This document shows positions 45,582 through 57,203 of a DNA stretch of 64,000 nucleotides, piece after piece. The DNA is from Chamaelirium japonicum (Eukaryota; Streptophyta; Magnoliopsida; Liliales; Melanthiaceae). The position numbers and the translations under genes are program-made. Under the pieces are notes generated by a model. That model saw only the letters and a list, made by a program, of their open reading frames with translations. It made no database searches and was not told where the DNA came from. Each line of letters opens with the position of its first letter. The first letter of the stretch is position 1. The stretch is taken from positions 22,378,012 to 22,442,011 of the forward strand of contig OX393552.1 of the NCBI GenBank assembly GCA_947650365.1. The letters run 5' to 3'.

Positions 45582-46462
45582 ATCATAACCAAGCTCGATC
45601 CCCTTGCCTCCATACTTAATGAGAACAAACTTATGAGAACAAACTACGAGGATTGGAAGCATAGCCTGATGCTCGTCCTAAGGGTTGGCAAACATACAAT
45701 TGCCCTAAGTACCCCTTAACCGGCCATGCCGGGACCAAGTGCAACTGAGGCCCAGTTGAAGGAATGGAAAGACTGGCTAGTGCTGATGAGATGTGCAAGT
45801 GCTACATAGTGGCATCCTTGCAGACCGTCCTTCAGAAGCAAGTCGAAGACATGGCCTTTGCTTCAGATATGATGCTCTACCTAAAGAAAATATTCGAGGG
45901 TCATAGTCGGGTAACTCGTTACCTGACCATCAAGAAATTGGTGTCCACGAAGATGGTAGAGGGGACTTTAGTTCGGGATCATATGCTGAAATTGTTTGGC
46001 TGTGTGAACGAGCTTGGTTCCTTCGATGTCATCTTGGATGCAGAGATCCAGACCGATATTTTCCTCAAGTCTCTGTCAGGAGCGTTTGAGGGCTTCGTCA
46101 CCAACTTTAACCTTAACCGGTTGGAGATGTCTAACGCAGAGCTCCTAGCGGCGCTCCAGGCGGCAGAGGACGGGATGAAGGCAGGAGCCCAATCCCTGAA
46201 CGTAGAGCAAAATTCTTCTCTGAAAGCCAAAAGCAAGTTTCAGAAAAGAAAGTCTAAGAAGCCCGTGACGATGGGCCAGGTGCAGTTGCAGGTTCCTAAG
46301 CGGAATGGTCCGGCGAAGCCCAAAGAAAAATATTTCCGATGCGGCAAGAAGGGGCACTGGAAGGGCGACTGCCGTACGGTTCCCAAGAAGGCTGAGACAG
46401 GTATATCTCAAATCCACATAGTGGAATCCCTTGTAGCATCCAGTTGTTCTCCAGTTTTATAG
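45582..46462 (+). pseudogene. Copia D Gag, broken
   Basis: The N-terminal part (KLDPLASILNENKL, NYEDWKHSLMLVL) lies in one frame and has a stop near 45717. After a frameshift near 45765 the main part continues (CKCYIVASLQTVLQKQVEDM, LKSLSGAFEGFVTNFNLNR) to a stop at 46462. The zinc knuckle reads YFRCGKKGHWKGDC: the first Cys of C-x2-C-x4-H-x4-C is replaced by Tyr. No start codon is obvious at the expected place. RNA packaging by this copy would fail. Confidence 0.88.
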
Positions 46463-49400
46463 ATTGTGGATTCTGGTTCCACTAACCATGCTTGCAATAA
46501 TTTGCAGGGGTTCAAGGAGACAAGAAAACTGGGTGATGGGGAGATTATTCTAAGCATAGGAACTGAGGCCATGGCAGAGGCTGAAGCAGTTGGAGATGTC
46601 GTCTTGCAGTTCCTTGATGGAAGAAGTTTATTACTTAGAGACATACTTTATGTACCATCCTTGAGATGAAACTTAATTTCTGTTTCCGTATTGAATAATG
46701 AAGGTTTTTCAGTTTTATTTGATGCTTTTGGTGTGTCAATTAAATTGAATGGTTCCATTGTTTGTAAGGGAAAGATACAGAATGGTCTCTATGTAATTAA
46801 CTCCAATCATAAGCAGGATAACATAACTGAAGCTTGTGTGGTTAATTCATCTAAAAGGAAAAATCCCTCAGATAATCCAACACTCCTTTGGCATCTAAGG
46901 CTTGGACACATAGCCTCAGACAGGATTCACAGGTTGGTTAATGTAGGACTCTTAAGTCCAGATGTTTCAGAAAGCCTACCGATATGTGAGTCTTGCCTGA
47001 AAGGCAAGATGACTAAAAGATCTTTCCGAGCCAAAGGTAACAGATCTAAGGAGGTATTAGAGTTGGTACACAATGATGTATGTGGGCTCATAAGCGTCCG
47101 TGCTATAGGAGGCTTCGAGTATTTCATCACCTTCACGGATGATCACTCGAGGTTTGGACACATATACCTAATGCGGCGGAAGTCTGAATCCTTTGATAAG
47201 TTCAAAGAGTTCAGAGCTGAAGCAGAAAAGCAGACAGGTAAAAGTATCAAGTCTCTTCAATCGGATCGAGGAGGCGAATACCTATCGGATGAATTTATTG
47301 GGTATCTGCGTGAGCATGGAATCGTATCCCAGTTGACTGCACCAGGGACACCACAACAAAATAGTATATCTGAGAGGAGAAACCGAACTTTGTTAGATAC
47401 GGTTCAGACTATGATGAGTTATGCAACATTGCCATCTAGTTTTTGGGGATATGCTCTAGAGACGGCAGCATACACTTTGAACTTTGTTCCATCAAAGTCA
47501 GTACCCCTAACTTCTTGGGAGCTGTGGTTGAAGCGAAAGCTAAGCCTACAACACTTTAGGATTTGGGGTTGTCCAGCACATATGCAGAAGGACAAGCGAG
47601 ATAAGATGGAGTCAAAAACTAAGGTATGTCTATTCGTTGGGTATCCAAAAGGGACAAAAGGTGGTTTATTTTATGATCCTGATGATAGAAAGGTTGTCGT
47701 CTCGACGAACACCGTATTCCTGGAGCATGATTATTTAATAGACCATAAGCCCACCAGTAAAGTAGTTCTTGAAGAATTGTTTGGTACTGATGGGAGTACG
47801 CAGATAGAAAACATAGTGGGAGCCGATACCACTAAGAATAACGATACTGTAGAATCGACTCCTATAGAACCACCGCAGGCTCGTCGCAGTGGGAGGACCA
47901 CAAGTGCTCCTGATAGATATATTAGAGAAGTCTTTATGGTAGATCCAGAGTTTCAGGAGGATGATCTCCTGAACTATGACGAAGCGATGGTATCCTCTGA
48001 CCATGCAGAATGGCAGGAAGCCATAGAGGCAGAACTGACATCGATGTCCCAAAACTCGGTCTGGAAACTTGTAACACCACCTCACAATATTAAACCTGTT
48101 GGGTGTAAGTGGGTGTACAAAAGAAAAAGAGGTCCGGATGGTATCGTTGAGACTTACAAAGCTAGACTAGTCGCTAAGGGTTATACCCAGCGAGAAGGGA
48201 TCGACTATGATGAAACCTTTTCGTCAGTGGCTATGCTTAAGTCTATCCAGATCCTCTTGTCCATTGCAGCCCATTATGATTGGGAGATCTGGCAAATGGA
48301 CGTCAAGACCGCATTCCTTAACGGGGATTTGAAAGAAGACATCTACATGTCTCAGCCTCCAGGCTTTGTCGCAAAAGGTCAAGAAGGTCTGGTGTGCAAG
48401 TTGCAAAGGTCCATTTATGGACTGAAGCAAGCATCCAGAAGTTGGAACATGTGTTTTGATCAGGCTATCCAGTCTTATTGATTTGAGCAGAACGTGGATG
48501 AACCATGTGTTTATAAAAGGAGCGATAAGACTGCAGTAGTTTTTCTAGTGCTTTACGTAGATGATATCCTACTCATTGGAAATGATGTTGGAACGTTGTC
48601 TACAGTGAATGTGTAGTTATCCTCTCAATTTGACATAAAAGACCTGGGTGAAGCGAGTTATGTTCTGGGAATCAAGGTAACTCGAGATCGCCAGAACAAG
48701 ACTCTCTTGCTGTCACAGTCAGCCTATATAGATACTATCTTGGTCAGATTCAGTATGCACAACTCCAAGAAGGGACTGGTTCCATTCAGACATGGAATAA
48801 AATTGTCCAAGGATCAGGTTCCTAAGACTCCTGAGGAGAGGGCAGAGATACAGAAGATACCTTATGCTTCGGCTGTAGGGAGTCTGATGTATGCCATGCA
48901 GTGCACGAGACCAGATATATGCTATGCAGTAGGTATGATGGGCATGTATCAGTCAAATCCGGGTCCAGGGCACTGGACTGCTATGAAAAGTATACTCAAG
49001 TATCTCCGTAGGATAAGAGATTATAAGTTAGTTTACTCTTCACAGGAACTGATGCCGATTGGATATACGGATTCTAACTTTGCGTCAGATCCGGAATCCA
49101 GGAGATCGACATCAGGGTTGGTGTTTTCATTAGGAGGAGGAGCTGTCAGTTGGAGGAGCGTGAAGCAGGGATGCATCGCGGATTCGACGACAGAGGCTGA
49201 GTACGTTACGGCGTGTGAAGCAGCTAAGGAGGCGATGTGGCTCAAGAAGTTCCTCACGGACTTAGGATGCATACCGGGAGCTCAAGATCCTATTGTCCTT
49301 TACTGTGATAATAGTGGAGCGGTAGCACAATCCAAGGAGCCAAGATATCACCAAAAGAGCAAGCATATCGAGCGAAAATACTACATTATCTGGGACTTGT

Positions 49401-49537
49401 AGAAGCGATGGGAGGTTGCAGTGACTCAGGTGGAGTCTGCAGATAACATGGCGGACCCATTCACAAAGGCGTTACCGACCAAGGCTTTTGAGAAGCACGT
49501 TGATGCCATGAGAGTTAAGACTGTTGTTCCCCGCTAG
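46463..49537 (+). pseudogene. Copia D Pol (protease, integrase, RT, RNase H), several stops
   Basis: All in one frame order. Protease: IVDSGSTNHACN at 46463. Integrase: HLRLGHI and CESC of the zinc finger, then [21 protein letters not shown] and [10 protein letters not shown] for the DDE triad. [32 protein letters not shown] and YVDDILLIGND (about 48556, intact). RNase H: GYTDSNFASDPESRRSTSG, DSTTEAEY and CDNSGA. Stops at 46460, 46667, 48479, 48614 and 49400 interrupt it; the final stop is at 49535. Domains look conserved apart from the stops. Confidence 0.93.
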
Positions 49538-49540
49538 GCT

Positions 49541-49551
49541 AAGTGGGAGAT
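49541..49551 (+). other. Copia D polypurine tract
   Basis: AAGTGGGAGAT directly before the 3' LTR; the usual plus-strand primer of Copia elements. Confidence 0.85.
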
Positions 49552-51504
49552 TGGTGTAGCTCGTGTGTCTTTAGCGTGGAATTTCTGTATTAACATTAAT
49601 AAAAATGACTTTGGTTATTGCTTTAATTAGAATACTACTCTGGTATATGATAATACTCATATAATAAAAGGACCATAGGGAACACAATAGGCCACTGAGA
49701 CGCATGGAGGATCCATGCTTGGGAGACCTAGTGGACTAGTTCTGTGTAGACCTAGAACTAGTTCACAGCTTAGGTGATGCCGGTCGGTTCACCGAGAACA
49801 AGCTGTTGGCAGGTAGAGGATGTGGTGAAGTCTCTACCATGGGAACGTGGGATTCCTATTCACCTGACCAAGCACGATGATCGTGTTGAACAGGAACCAA
49901 GACGGTGCACAGTTCAGTTATTCAGATACTGGTGCATGAACCGTCTTACTACTATAGATAATCTGTCCTTAACCCTGAGGGACCATGTTTACTGGGCCAA
50001 CCAGTTGTGTGGTGCTTTGATGTGCCAATGTGTGCGGACCTTCCATAATCCAATACCACGGTATGTTGGGTTACCCAGCTGGTGCTTGAGTGACATGTAA
50101 TACCTACAGGTTATCCGACGTCCAGTGTTGGATGGGTGCGTTTTGATGAGTCAATCTGTCCACACAGTTAACCCAGGCCTGGTGGTTGTCAGTATGACTG
50201 ACGATGTTTCGGATGCTAGGCATAGCACCGGAAGGTGTGTGGTGTTATAGATGACAAGTCATCAAACCCTAGTCAGATGATCGATCGGGATCTGACGGTG
50301 CTCCCCATCGCCCGAGTCGTATCATGGCACCAGTAATAGGAGGGACTGAGGATTATCGGAGTATAGTAGAGAACAGGGTTACGAGGGAGTAACATAAGTT
50401 TAGGATCACTAGAGTTCAACTCGTGTCACACTCTGGGTGGCTACGCGGGTTAATCGGATTAGGGCTGATTAACAGAACTTTCGGTGTGTCACCGGAACAG
50501 TTAATTAGGGATCCGGTTGGAGCTAGAGATCCCGAACCCTGAAGGTTCCACCTTGTCATTGCATATAGGAATTGTTCCCCGACCTAGTTGGATACGTTGG
50601 ATGCGAAGTAGTGCGATGGAGCGCAAGCCCGGAGCCTAAGAACCTAATTCATATGTGTTACGGGCCATAGGGGTATTTTGGTAAATACTAAAATATGGCT
50701 CAGAACATATTAAATATGGATCTTAGAATGAGCGAAATAATTCCAGGAGCTCATAGACACTGACGGAACTCGATTCCGAGTAGCGCACCTCACTCAGTCT
50801 CTCTTTCAGTTTTCCACTTTTCGTGAAGGGCGTTTTCGTCCAGGCTTCACGATAGACACTGGAAATCCCTAAAAACCGCCCCCCCCTCTATCCTTATCTA
50901 TCTAGGGCCGGCCCTAGCTTCCTTGAAGCCATGGAATACCGGCCCTATAAAGGAAATAGGGAGAGGAAGGGCCGGTCCTAAGGTTCCTCTCCTCCAGAAA
51001 ATCCGAACCCCCTACTAGCCTCCTCCTTTGTGGTTTCGGCCAAGGAAAAGAGAGGAAGAAGAAGGGAGAAGGAAGAGGAAGGAAGGAGAAGGAAGAAGAG
51101 AGAGAGAGAGGAGAAGATCTCATGGCTCGCCATCGTCTTCGCAATGGATTCCTCCGTCGGCTCGAAATCTTTGCACTCAGAGACTAGATTTCGAGGATTC
51201 TTCAATTCGCAAAGGACAAGGTGCTATCCGACAATTTCCCTTGCGTTTCAAGTGCGGTTCTTTATTATTCCGTCATCTCTAGATCATAGATTCATAAGGT
51301 ATGATGAATCTAAACACCTAAGTAGATGCATTCATGTCTTCCGTAGATTGTAGTATGCCTCTAGGGTGTCTGCACATATGCTAAGATCGTAGATTTGCAT
51401 GTAGATTGTTTTATAGCGAAATTGTAATAAAACATACACTGTATGATCTTCGGATCTTTCTTTTGCTTCCGCTGTGACTCTGATTAGCGGATCCAATTCC
51501 AACA
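49552..51504 (+). repeat. Copia D 3' LTR (1953 bp)
   Basis: Starts TGGTGTAGCTCG, ends CCAACA, followed by the target duplication GACAC and the resumed Gypsy A frame. Confidence 0.95.
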
Positions 51505-53369
51505 GACACTGTTCCGATGCCAGAGACGTTAGAAGATCTGTCGGTAGCTGTCGGTCGACCCGTGGGAGTCGGTGCGGCAACAGGATAGGGAAGGACGAAG
51601 AAGAAGGCTGGAGATTGTTCATGGACGGCTCGTCATGTGAGATCGGGAGTGGTGTAGGGGTAGTCCTAATAACCCCTGATCACACGATGCTCGAAAAATC
51701 AGTACGACTACTGTTCCCGACGACGAACAATGAAGCTGAGTATGAGGCGATGCTGGCAGGACTGGAGATAGCAGCAGTACTGGGGGTGACCAGCTTGCAG
51801 GTCTACGGCGACTCCCAGCTGATGATCAATCAGATTACCGGTAGATACGAAGCCCGCGATGCAAGAATGCAAGCTTACCTGAAGCTAGCCCGAAAGCTGA
51901 TTGCCAAGTTCAAGGACATAAACTTCCACCAGTTCTCTAGAGTGAAGAACAAGCAAGCGGATGCCCTTGCTAATCTAGCATCGGTACTCGGAGAAGACAA
52001 AGAAAAAAGGGCCGTCATCGAGGTGCAAGTTGACCTTCAAACAGCAGATAGTGCGGAAGATAGTCACCTGGTTAGGAGGACGCAAGCCATCGAAGCAGCC
52101 TATACTATTGAGGCCGGTGCTGATTGGGTAGCTAACATGAAGAAGTACCTACTTGATGGGATACTACCGGAGGACGTCGATGATGCCTGGAGAACCAAAG
52201 CGCATGCACCAAGATACACCCTCATCGACGATGAGCTATACAAGTGTTCGTTCGACGGACTGTACCTTAAATGCCTCACGAAGGAGCAAGCAGCAGAAAT
52301 TATGAGGGAGGTACATGAAGGAGGATGCGGGAATCACTCCGGAGAAAGATCCCTGGTGCGAAAGATAAAGCTGTAGGGCTACTACTGGCCCACCATGGAA
52401 GCGGATGCGGAGGGGTATGTGAAGAGGTGCCTGCAATGCCAAAAGCATGCTCCCTCCATACACCAACCGGCGGAAGAGTTGCACCCAATATCCAGCCCTT
52501 GGCCCTTCCAACAGTGGGGGTTGGATATTTTGGGGTCCTTCCCGACGTCGCCCAACTGAAGGAAGTTTCTTCTCGTCGCCACCGACTATTTCACCAAGTG
52601 GGTGGAGGCCATTCCTCTACTGAAGATTGGAGAAGTTCAAGTAGGAAAGTTCTTGTGGAGCACCATCATCTATCGATTTGGACTGCCGCGAGCTTTTGTT
52701 GCAGACAACGGACGATAATTCGATGCAGAGTCAATTAAGAAGTTCTGCGCCAGTAACAACATCAAGTTGTTCTTCTCTACACCACGGTACCCTCAGAGCA
52801 ACGGGCAAGCAGAGTCGATGAATCGCGCCATTCTGGACATACTGAAGAAGAAGCTGGAGCAGAAGAGGGGTTTATGGGAAGAGGCTTTACCTGGAGTTCT
52901 ATGGGCCTATCGGACGACACCGAAGCGACCGACGGGAGAGTCCTCGTTCAGCCTTACCTACGGCTCCGAAGCAGTCCTGCCAACGGAAACACTGGTGCCA
53001 ACACAGCAAACAGTCGTAGCTGCCGACCCGGAGCTGAATGACGAACTCCTGCTTGATGGCCTAGACCTGCTGGAAGAGAAGAGGGAAAGAGGGAGAGTGC
53101 ACTTAGCCAACTATCATCAGGCCATTAAGAGGGCGTATAACCCAAAGTCAGAAGGCGAATCTTTAAACAAGGGGGACCTAGTCATGCGGAAGATCTTCGA
53201 TAATACCAAGGAGCTGGGAAGTGGCAAGCTGGGAGCTACCTGGGAAGGGCCATACATCGTTGATGGTATGGGAAAGAATGGAGCCTACCGTTTGAAGACT
53301 CAAGATGGCGACGCACTAGTAAGGCTGTGGAATACAACTAATCTGCGCAAGTTCTACCAGGGTAGCTGA
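51505..53369 (+). pseudogene. Gypsy A archaeal-type RNase H and integrase, broken
   Basis: After GACAC the Gypsy A sequence resumes with a linker and a frameshift near 51590. The second RNase H has all four acidic positions: LFMDGSS, NNEAEYEAM, VYGDSQL and KQADALANLA. The integrase zinc finger is EVHEGGCGNHSG...CLQCQKH. The DDE core follows: [18 protein letters not shown] and GQAESMNRAIL. The C-terminal part ends ATWEGPYIVDGMGKNGAYRL...NLRKFYQ. In-frame stops lie at 52374, about 52557 and about 52716. A second RNase H before integrase identifies the Tat lineage. The stop at 53367 is the natural end. Confidence 0.93.
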
Positions 53370-53473
53370 ACGGGAGAAATCCTTGTAATCGTTTTGTAGT
53401 TCCAGTTCTATTCAATAAAGATGCGTTTGTTCAGTATTCTTGTTCATGCGTGAGGGTGATGGTTAACTAACGC

Positions 53474-54196
53474 AACCTAAATCAAGTGGTACATAACACT
53501 TCGAGCGAGTTCTACCACTTGGGCGACCGGTCGATAGGTCCCTGCGAAGGGTGTGACCGACCGGTGAACACCTGGAAAGATCGGTCGACAGACCCCGCTT
53601 GGGTACGACCAATTAACCAACCTAAACCAAGTGGTACATAACACTCCGAGCGAGTTCTACCACTTGGCCAACCTGTCAACAGGTCCCTGCAAAGGGCGTG
53701 ACCGGTTGGTGAACACCTGGGAAGATCGGTCGACAAACCCCGCTTGGGTACGACCAATCGACCAACCTAAACTAAGTGGTATATAACACTCCGAGCGAGT
53801 TCTACCACTTGGTCGATCGATCAACAGGTCCCTGCGAAGGGCGTGATCGGTCGGTGAACACTTGAGAAGATCGGTCGACAGACCCCGCTTGGGTATGACC
53901 GATCGACCAACCTAAACCAAGTGGTACATAACGCTCCAAGCGAGTTCTACCACTTGGCCGACCGGTCAACAGGTCCCTGCGAAGGGCATGATCGGCCAGT
54001 GAACACTTGGAAAGATTTGGTCGACAGACCCTGCTGGGGTACGACCGATCGACCAACACAAGCAGGGCGGGATATATCGCCCCCCGCGAGTGCTATCACC
54101 TAGCTAACAGGAGGGCAGGTCCCTTCGTAAGGCATGACGGGCAGGATAACGCACCAGAAGATCAGTTGTCAAGCCCCTGCTTGGGTACGACCAGAT
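53474..54196 (+). repeat. 145-bp tandem repeat, four units plus a diverged fifth, in Gypsy A 3' region
   Basis: Units start at about 53474, 53619, 53764 and 53909 with AACCTAAACCAAGTGGTACA; a degenerate unit runs from 54055. Each contains GGTCCCTGCGAAGGG, GATCGGTCGACA and CCCGCTTGGGTACGACC. The units lie between pol and the antisense ORF. The predicted frames on both strands are repeat by-products. Confidence 0.92.
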
Positions 54197-54384
54197 AAAA
54201 TATGAGGGCCAGATTTTGGTTGCACGTCGTTGACATGTAATTAAAATACGAGGGCCAAATTTTTATTGCACGTTGTCGACATGTAATTAAAATACAAAGG
54301 CCAAATTTTGATTGCACGTCATCGACGTGTAGTTAAAACGTGAAAGCCAAATTTTAATGACACGTCGTCGACGTGTACTTAAGA
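54197..54384 (+). repeat. 46-bp tandem repeat, four units
   Basis: Units of AAAATACGAGGGCCAAATTT plus TTGCACGTCGTCGACATGTAATT type follow directly after the 145-bp array. The spacing is regular, with substitutions between units. No coding content. Confidence 0.9.
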
Positions 54385-54501
54385 TACAAGGTTGATAAGA
54401 GAAGGATTGCAACCAGAACAATTAGATATATCAAACATTAAAGATTCCAATACAAGCTGGAATACGGTTTTATTACATCACAAGACAGCAAACGGAAGTG
54501 A

Positions 54502-55035
54502 TCAGTTATCTGTGGGAGCTTTCCATTTCCCCGTCGGAAGCTTACTACGTAGCTTGGCAACCTTCTTACGACATCCCTCCGCTTGTTCTTCGAGAGCCAG
54601 CTGGCACTCTCTGTTGAGGACTTCGTACTGCCGAGCAAGCACAGCCTTCTCCGATGCTTCTGCCTGGTCTAGAGAGGACCTCAGCACGGCTATTTCGACC
54701 TCGTAAGCTGCCTTGGCGGACTCGGCATCTGTTCGTTGCTTCCTGATCACAGAATCCTGGTCCCTGAACTGACCCTCCATCGTGTCAAGCTCTGACTGAG
54801 CAGCCTCTAGAGCTTCCTGAAGCTCGAAAGGGTCAGCAGCATTCACCTGCGCGAGTTCAAGCTGAGCTCTGACTGCAGCTACCTCCTCCATATGGAGCCT
54901 TCAGGCTTCCACTAGCTAGGCGCGAGTCTCTATCAAATCCTGCTGAGCAGTCCTCAGGGAGACCTCGAACTGAGCCATCCTTCGAGCGCCCCCCTCGGTA
55001 ACTCGGCCAGTCATTGTAGTGACGCGGCCGCTCAT
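54502..55035 (-). pseudogene. Antisense coiled-coil ORF in Gypsy A 3' region, two stops
   Basis: On the minus strand one frame runs from ATG at 55035 (a second in-frame ATG is at 55014) to the stop at 54502, about 177 codons, with two nonsense codons near 54920 and 54905. The product is rich in Ala, Glu, Gln and Arg with heptad-like spacing (MEEVAAVRAQLELAQV, AALEAAQSELDTMEGQ-like, EVLNRECQLALEEQAEG), so a long coiled coil is likely. Tat-lineage elements are known to carry extra ORFs, often antisense, between pol and the 3' LTR. The role of these ORFs is unknown. Its promoter side was hit by Gypsy C 113 bp upstream. Confidence 0.72.
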
Positions 55036-55358
55036 CTGACAAAAGCGGAAACGATATATGCCAAAGAGTTTGGAGAAGGAATTACTACTGCAATCAAGTC
55101 TTCAACTCCACGAGGACTTACCTCACGAAGGTCGTCGAGCTGGTTCTTATAACATCCCAAAATAAATTAATAACTTAAAAGTCATTATAAGAATTTATGA
55201 TACAAAATTTAAAATAAAAATCGGACGGCACCATTGCGTCCATCTCGTCGAAACGATCAAAAAAACATATATAAACTTTTGTGTTTTGAACTCATTTAAA
55301 ACATTTAAAAATATAAAAGAAAAATGGTATATATGAACAAATATAATAGCCAATAGAA

Positions 55359-55413
55359 GGATTCGAACCCTAGACCCATTTTTATAAAATTTTAAACCAA
55401 TTTCCTCTAACCA
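55359..55413 (-). other. tRNA-like promoter motifs in the Gypsy C LTR (antisense)
   Basis: On the minus strand, TGGTTAGAGGAAATTGG (55413-55397) resembles a pol III A box, and GGGTTCGAATCC (55370-55359) is a perfect B box core (GGTTCGANNCC). The spacing (about 30 bp) is in the range of tRNA genes, but no tRNA fold is evident. The pair is also in the 3' LTR (B box at 62291-62302). It may be the trace of a tRNA-derived SINE or chance. Confidence 0.35.
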
Positions 55414-55593
55414 AAAATCCATTAAAACTTTTCTATTCAAATACAATAGAAATAATTGTTATATTAGAGAGGGAATACCAATCGAAATCTGTGACCTTTC
55501 GTTTCCAATCGAACGGGAACCGCCGCACAGCCAGAATATGAAACGACCGTTTTGCAATAAAGACCCCGGGACTCTTGGTATTCCCGGATGGCC

Positions 55594-55600
55594 TATATAA
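55594..55600 (+). promoter_or_regulatory. TATA box of the Gypsy C 5' LTR
   Basis: TATATAA in GGCCTATATAAACCCCCC, identical in the 3' LTR (about 62525-62531). Transcription should start about 30 bp downstream, just before the GCCGCC array. Confidence 0.8.
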
Positions 55601-55639
55601 ACCCCCCCTCCCACAGATATCTTCACACAAGCCCCTCGC

Positions 55640-55848
55640 GACCCATCGGGCCACCACCACCCGCCGCCAGCCACCGCCGCCGGCCACCCGCCGCCACCGG
55701 TCTCCGCCGCCGGCCACCCGCCGCCGCCGGTCGCCGCCGCCGCTGGTCGCCGCCACCGGCCACCCCGCCGCCGGTCACCCACCGCCGCCGGCCACCCGCC
55801 ACCGCCGGTCGCCGCCGCCGGCCATCGTCGCCGGTCGCCGCCCACTTT
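55640..55848 (+). repeat. GCCGCC-rich array in the Gypsy C 5' LTR
   Basis: Irregular repeats of CCGCCGCCGG and GGCCACC. The corresponding array in the 3' LTR (about 62590-62865) is longer, so it has changed by slippage since insertion. The Pro/Arg/His-rich or Gly/Arg-rich frames on the two strands are artefacts. Confidence 0.85.
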
Positions 55849-56501
55849 GGTTAGTTTTTTTTATTATTTATTATTTAAAAAATTTTGTGGGCTAAAAGCC
55901 CATTAAACAATAATTAATTAATTGGGCCGAAGCCCATTAGAATCCATTACCCTAAATGGGCCGAAGCCCATTTAAATAAAATAAACCCATGGGCCGAAAC
56001 CCATTAAGCCCAAAAGAAACTTTGATAAAACGGCCCTGTTTTAATAAACCGAAGCGTTTACTATATACAACCTGATCTTTTTACTAAGGGCAGACCACCC
56101 AATAAAAACCCGTTAAAGCCAACTATTTTGGCCATAACAGGAGCAAACGAACTCCGAATTAAATTTCGTCTGCGGCCACGGGTTCCTAATGAAAAGCTCT
56201 ACACAATGAATATAAATTTAAAATATTTTAAAAATTACCAAAATACCCCTAAAGAAGAAAAACCTATTAGTTCAAATAGGAAAACGTTTCGGAAAATCCT
56301 TGTAAAAGTTAGGGAAAAAACTAACGTATTATAGTAACATACTTTCAGATTCTGAGCTTTCTAAAGCTTCATCATCAGGAGTAAGAGTCTTCAACGGTTC
56401 AGGTAGGGGATTTAAGCTAAGTTTGTTCATGCTAAGTATATGTTATAGAATGTCGGTAATTTGCTATGGAATGATAAATTTTGAAATACGTAATCACTTA
56501 T

Positions 56502-56695
56502 CTGGGTGTGGGCTAACCCTAGCTGAGGCCAAAAAGTTTCCTGGGTGTGGGGCTAGCCCTGGCTGAGGCCAAAAAGTTTCCTGGGTATGGGGCTAGCCCT
56601 GGCAGAGGCCAAAAAGTTTCCTGGGTGTGGGGCTAGCCCTGGCTGAGGCCAAAAAGTTTCCTAGGTGTGGGGCTAGCCTTATTGCGGACTGAAAG
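56502..56695 (+). repeat. 40-bp tandem repeat in the Gypsy C 5' LTR, about five units
   Basis: Units TGGGTGTGGGGCTAGCCCTG plus GCTGAGGCCAAAAAGTTTCC. The same array is in the 3' LTR at 63517-63712. It lies 500 bp before the LTR end, in the transcribed part; GGGCTAGCCC is palindromic. Confidence 0.92.
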
Positions 56696-57192
56696 TACCC
56701 GGGTAAGGACTTGAGATTCCTACCCTGGCGGAAGGGCCAAAAAGAGAATCGGGTGATTAATGTTTTAATTATTTGCTTTTCGTAGTCATGTTTACTGCTT
56801 TCAATACATATGTTTTAGCATGAATAAAACTAAGTCATTGGTGAGTCACTGGATAGAACTCACCCCCCTACAGATGATGTGCACCCTACAGAGACCAACC
56901 CTGCAGCACCTGAAGAAGATGAGGAGCGATCGGGAATCGACCAAGAAGGAGTTGAAGACCCACTCTACATACCTTTCTATGACTTGGACGGAGCCGGAAT
57001 ATGATGTGTCAATGTGGAAAGTCTTAGCCTTAGGCTTTCGATTTCGAGAAATTGTATCAAACAATGATGTTTTTAATAGAATGGCTCAGTAATTTCTATA
57101 TTTGATGGAATTTATCTATATCAAGTTTTATTCCTAACACCCTAGTATTATACGGGTTGAATTAATCCGTAAAATATCGGGGCGTTACAACT

Positions 57193-57203
57193 TGGTATCA
57201 GAG
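57193..57203 (+). other. Gypsy C primer-binding site
   Basis: TGGTATCAGAGCC type, initiator tRNA-Met, three bases after the LTR end GTTACA. Confidence 0.9.

Larger units (their letters stand above)
30236..51504 (+). mobile_element. Copia D: Ty1/Copia retrotransposon, inserted in Gypsy A, itself split by Gypsy B
   Basis: LTRs at 30236-32187 and 49552-51504 start TGTTG/TGGTG and end CCAACA. GACAC is duplicated at 30231-30235 and 51505-51509. A perfect tRNA-iMet-type primer site lies at 32189-32200 and a polypurine tract, AAGTGGGAGAT, at 49541-49551. Removing Gypsy B (32306-43741 plus one TSD copy) leaves about 9.8 kb. The domain order is Gag, protease, integrase, RT, RNase H. LTR length and protein motifs fit the Angela/Tork group; the exact lineage is not certain. 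The coding region has several stops, so it is inactive. Confidence 0.95.
24400..55147 (+). mobile_element. Gypsy A: Tat-lineage Ty3/Gypsy retrotransposon, split by Copia D
   Basis: The element has a 5' LTR (about 24400-25475), a primer site at 25480, and gag, protease, RT and RNase H up to 30235. After the Copia D insertion (30236-51504; GACAC on both sides) it resumes at 51505 with a second RNase H and integrase, then tandem repeats and an antisense ORF. A second RNase H of archaeal type between RT/RH and integrase is the mark of the Tat lineage. The end given here is where Gypsy C begins; the rest of the 3' region and the 3' LTR should lie beyond 64000. It is dead through many stops and frameshifts. 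Its left boundary is uncertain. Confidence 0.88.
55148..57189 (+). repeat. Gypsy C 5' LTR (2042 bp)
   Basis: The first dinucleotide is mutated (TA where the 3' copy has TG). It contains a TATA box, a GCCGCC-rich array and a 40-bp tandem repeat. Differences from the 3' LTR are scattered at a few per cent, with a length change in the GCC array. Confidence 0.94.

Noticed and set aside
53474-54384. Regular repeats that could be taken for a CRISPR array
   Set aside because: The units of 145 and 46 bp are contiguous tandem copies without unique spacers, lie in a plant retrotransposon and have no cas genes nearby.
54857-55042. Separate 61-codon minus-strand open frame
   Set aside because: It overlaps the antisense coiled-coil frame in another phase; the frame from 55035 to 54502 with two stops is the better explanation.
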